Source: Deinococcus sp.
GTDB taxonomy: Bacteria; Deinococcota; Deinococci; Deinococcales; Deinococcaceae
Direction: 5' to 3'
Assembly: GCA_018260275.1 (NCBI GenBank)
Contig: JAGLBK010000106.1
Location: forward strand, 1 to 8,680
DNA: 8,680 nt
Both the position numbers and the translations under genes were made by a program. Shown here in pieces: positions 7,802 through 8,680 of this stretch. The first letter of the stretch is position 1. Each line of letters begins with the position of its first letter. The notes beneath the pieces were generated by a model. The model was not told the DNA's origin, made no database searches, and worked only from the letters and a program-made list of their open reading frames with translations.

Positions 7802-8110
7802 TTAGACCTTCCCGAGTGCCCGGCGCACCGCGAAACGGACCCGGCCCAGACTGGCGAGGTCGTCAAAGGCCGTGATCAGAATGTGTTCACCCACTGGGGT
7901 CAGCAGCACTGGGCCGCCGTCGATATCCAGCAGCAGGTCATCCCACTTGGTCGCGTTCATGGCCGCCTGCAAGCTGCCGATCATGGCGCGGGCCGCCACG
8001 GCCAGATTAAGGTCTGGAGTCTGGTCCCCGACAGTCATCACCGACTTGCCAGCCTCGTCGACCATGGCGGCGTAGCGCACACCGCGCACCTCCATCAGCG
8101 GATTGATCAC
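7802..8110 (-). CDS. Roadblock/LC7 domain protein
   Basis: A 102-residue single-domain protein of the Roadblock/LC7 fold, the family of MglB-like regulators of small GTPases. The evidence is the fold pattern: an opening strand VRYAAMVDEAGKSV (11-24), a helix at about 35-55, strands LLLDIDGGPVLLTPVGEHILITAF (59-82), and the closing LGRVRFAVRRAL helix (89-99), which is highly typical of this family. It has no signal peptide and is cytoplasmic. It starts at GTG 8110, overlapping the upstream gene's stop by four bases (GTGA), so translation is probably coupled; an internal ATG six codons in (MEVRG) is an alternative. It is the last gene of a run of three Roadblock genes, and the dyad at 7759-7800 follows it. 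Its partner GTPase is not in the window. Confidence 0.85.
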   Translation of the reverse strand: MINPLMEVRGVRYAAMVDEAGKSVMTVGDQTPDLNLAVAARAMIGSLQAAMNATKWDDLLLDIDGGPVLLTPVGEHILITAFDDLASLGRVRFAVRRALGKV

Positions 8111-8445
8111 GCCTCACCTGCGGGCATATCGACCATTTCCAGGGCCAGCCTTGCCAGAGCCTGCTGCGCCGCACGGGTGTCGTGGCCGCGCATGACGGCG
8201 GCTCCCAGGACGTAATCGCCACTGGCAATGGCGACCACTTCCATCCGCTCACTGGTAAACGACAGCCGGGTCACGCGCCCCGCGCCCATACGGGTGCTGA
8301 TGCGGCTCACGGTGCCGCGCAGCGAGGCCAGCTCGGCGGCCAGGGCTTCCCCGCCCTCGCCGACGGTTTCTAAAGGCAGGCCGTCTTCTCCGACGAGCAC
8401 ACCAGCGACCAGACCGGGAACGGATTTAAGGGGTTCGAGTCTCAC
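8107..8445 (-). CDS. Roadblock/LC7 domain protein
   Basis: A 112-residue cytoplasmic protein with the Roadblock/LC7 pattern: an initial helix and strand PLKSVPGLVAGVLVGEDGLPLET (5-27), a helix with EALAAELASLRGTVSRIS (33-50), strands VTRLSFTSERMEVVAIASGDYVLGAAV (58-84), and a closing helix DTRAAQQALARLALEMV (89-105). The GxLVGEDGLPLE motif is characteristic of bacterial family members. It starts at GTG 8445 and shares a GTGA overlap with the gene before it and another with the gene after it. Sequence identity with the other two copies is low by eye, so they are diverged paralogues or have distinct roles rather than a recent duplication. Such proteins form homo- or heterodimers and act on Ras-like GTPases; the exact partner here is unknown. 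Confidence 0.85.
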   Translation of the reverse strand: MRLEPLKSVPGLVAGVLVGEDGLPLETVGEGGEALAAELASLRGTVSRISTRMGAGRVTRLSFTSERMEVVAIASGDYVLGAAVMRGHDTRAAQQALARLALEMVDMPAGEA

Positions 8446-8680
8446 AGCTGTTCTCCCAGGCGGCGGGCCGCTTCACGGCTATACAGGCGTGATTGCCCCA
8501 GGTTACTGCGGCCATCCAGCGCCAGCAGCAGAAAGAAGTCGGCATTGATCGGTCGTAGAAACACGCTGAGGTTCTCGCCGCGAATGTAAAGCTCGCGGGT
8601 CAGGCCGCCGCCCAGGGTCTGGGTATAGACGCCGTTCGCCGAGCGCAGCATCCCGGCGTGTTCTGCGACCAGCAGATTGA
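8442..8680 (-). CDS. Roadblock/LC7 domain protein, cut by the right window edge
   Basis: The C-terminal 79 codons at most of a third Roadblock/LC7 gene; its start lies beyond base 8680. The frame stays open through the edge, and the residues before the internal Met at 8651 (NLLVAEHAG) fit the family's central helix, so that Met is not the true start. The visible part includes the helix ending LRSANGVYTQTL, strands TRELYIRGENLSVFL and ADFFLLLALDG, and the closing SNLGQSRLYSREAARRL helix, the last being a strong family signature. Its stop overlaps the next start by four bases. If a small GTPase gene belongs to this operon, it should lie just outside the window. Confidence 0.8.
   Translation of the reverse strand, partial: NLLVAEHAGMLRSANGVYTQTLGGGLTRELYIRGENLSVFLRPINADFFLLLALDGRSNLGQSRLYSREAARRLGEQL

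Noticed and set aside
7688..8215. 175-codon plus-strand open frame across the repeat and the Roadblock genes
   Set aside because: It starts in the intergenic repeat, runs antisense to two Roadblock genes and shows no domain.
8442..8651. Met at 8651 as the true start of the third Roadblock gene
   Set aside because: It would remove the first half of the domain, and the frame continues upstream to the window edge with family-like sequence.

Overview
The window looks like chromosomal DNA from a member of the Deinococcota, most likely a Deinococcus. The GC-rich codon use, the UvrA of about 1,016 residues with a Lys/Ala-rich tail, the Roadblock/LC7 gene cluster, and TANNNT boxes placed exactly six bases before start codons (the pattern of leaderless transcripts known in this genus) all fit. 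The genus is inferred from these traits and was not confirmed by alignment.

Layout. A small DoxX-type membrane protein (70-543, +) converges, with only 3 bp between stop codons, on an exported S41-type peptidase with a PDZ domain (547-1788, -). The peptidase is divergent from uvrA (2011-5061, +), whose roughly 220-bp upstream region has no credible gene but is dense in small structures: an extended -10 box, a hairpin that buries an AGGAGG, a weak DdrO/RDRM-like 17-mer, a 14-bp degenerate duplication and four tandem copies of an 8-bp unit that give alternative hairpins. uvrA converges on a small exported protein of unknown function (5096-5443, -). That gene is divergent from an unrecognised multi-pass membrane protein with a long Pro/Ala-rich tail (5511-6329, +). 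Next come a DsbA-like membrane-anchored thiol oxidoreductase (6401-7108, +) and its DsbB/BdbC-type partner (7112-7567, +), 3 bp apart. After a strong hairpin and an intergenic repeat element, the minus strand carries three overlapping Roadblock/LC7 genes (7802-8110, 8107-8445 and 8442 to beyond the right edge), joined by GTGA start/stop overlaps.

How the genes work together. DsbA- and DsbB-type proteins form a complete envelope disulfide-forming pair: the first oxidises exported proteins and the second reoxidises it using quinone. UvrA is the damage-recognition ATPase of nucleotide excision repair; uvrB and uvrC are not here. Two or three Roadblock proteins in one operon suggest a regulator of a small Ras-like GTPase of the MglA type, which would lie beyond the right edge if present. 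The remaining genes are envelope proteins with no clear link to these pathways. I found no CRISPR array, tRNA, rRNA, insertion sequence or prophage, and no clearly new multi-gene system. The least ordinary parts are the uvrA leader, the Roadblock trio, and the uncharacterised membrane protein next to the disulfide pair.
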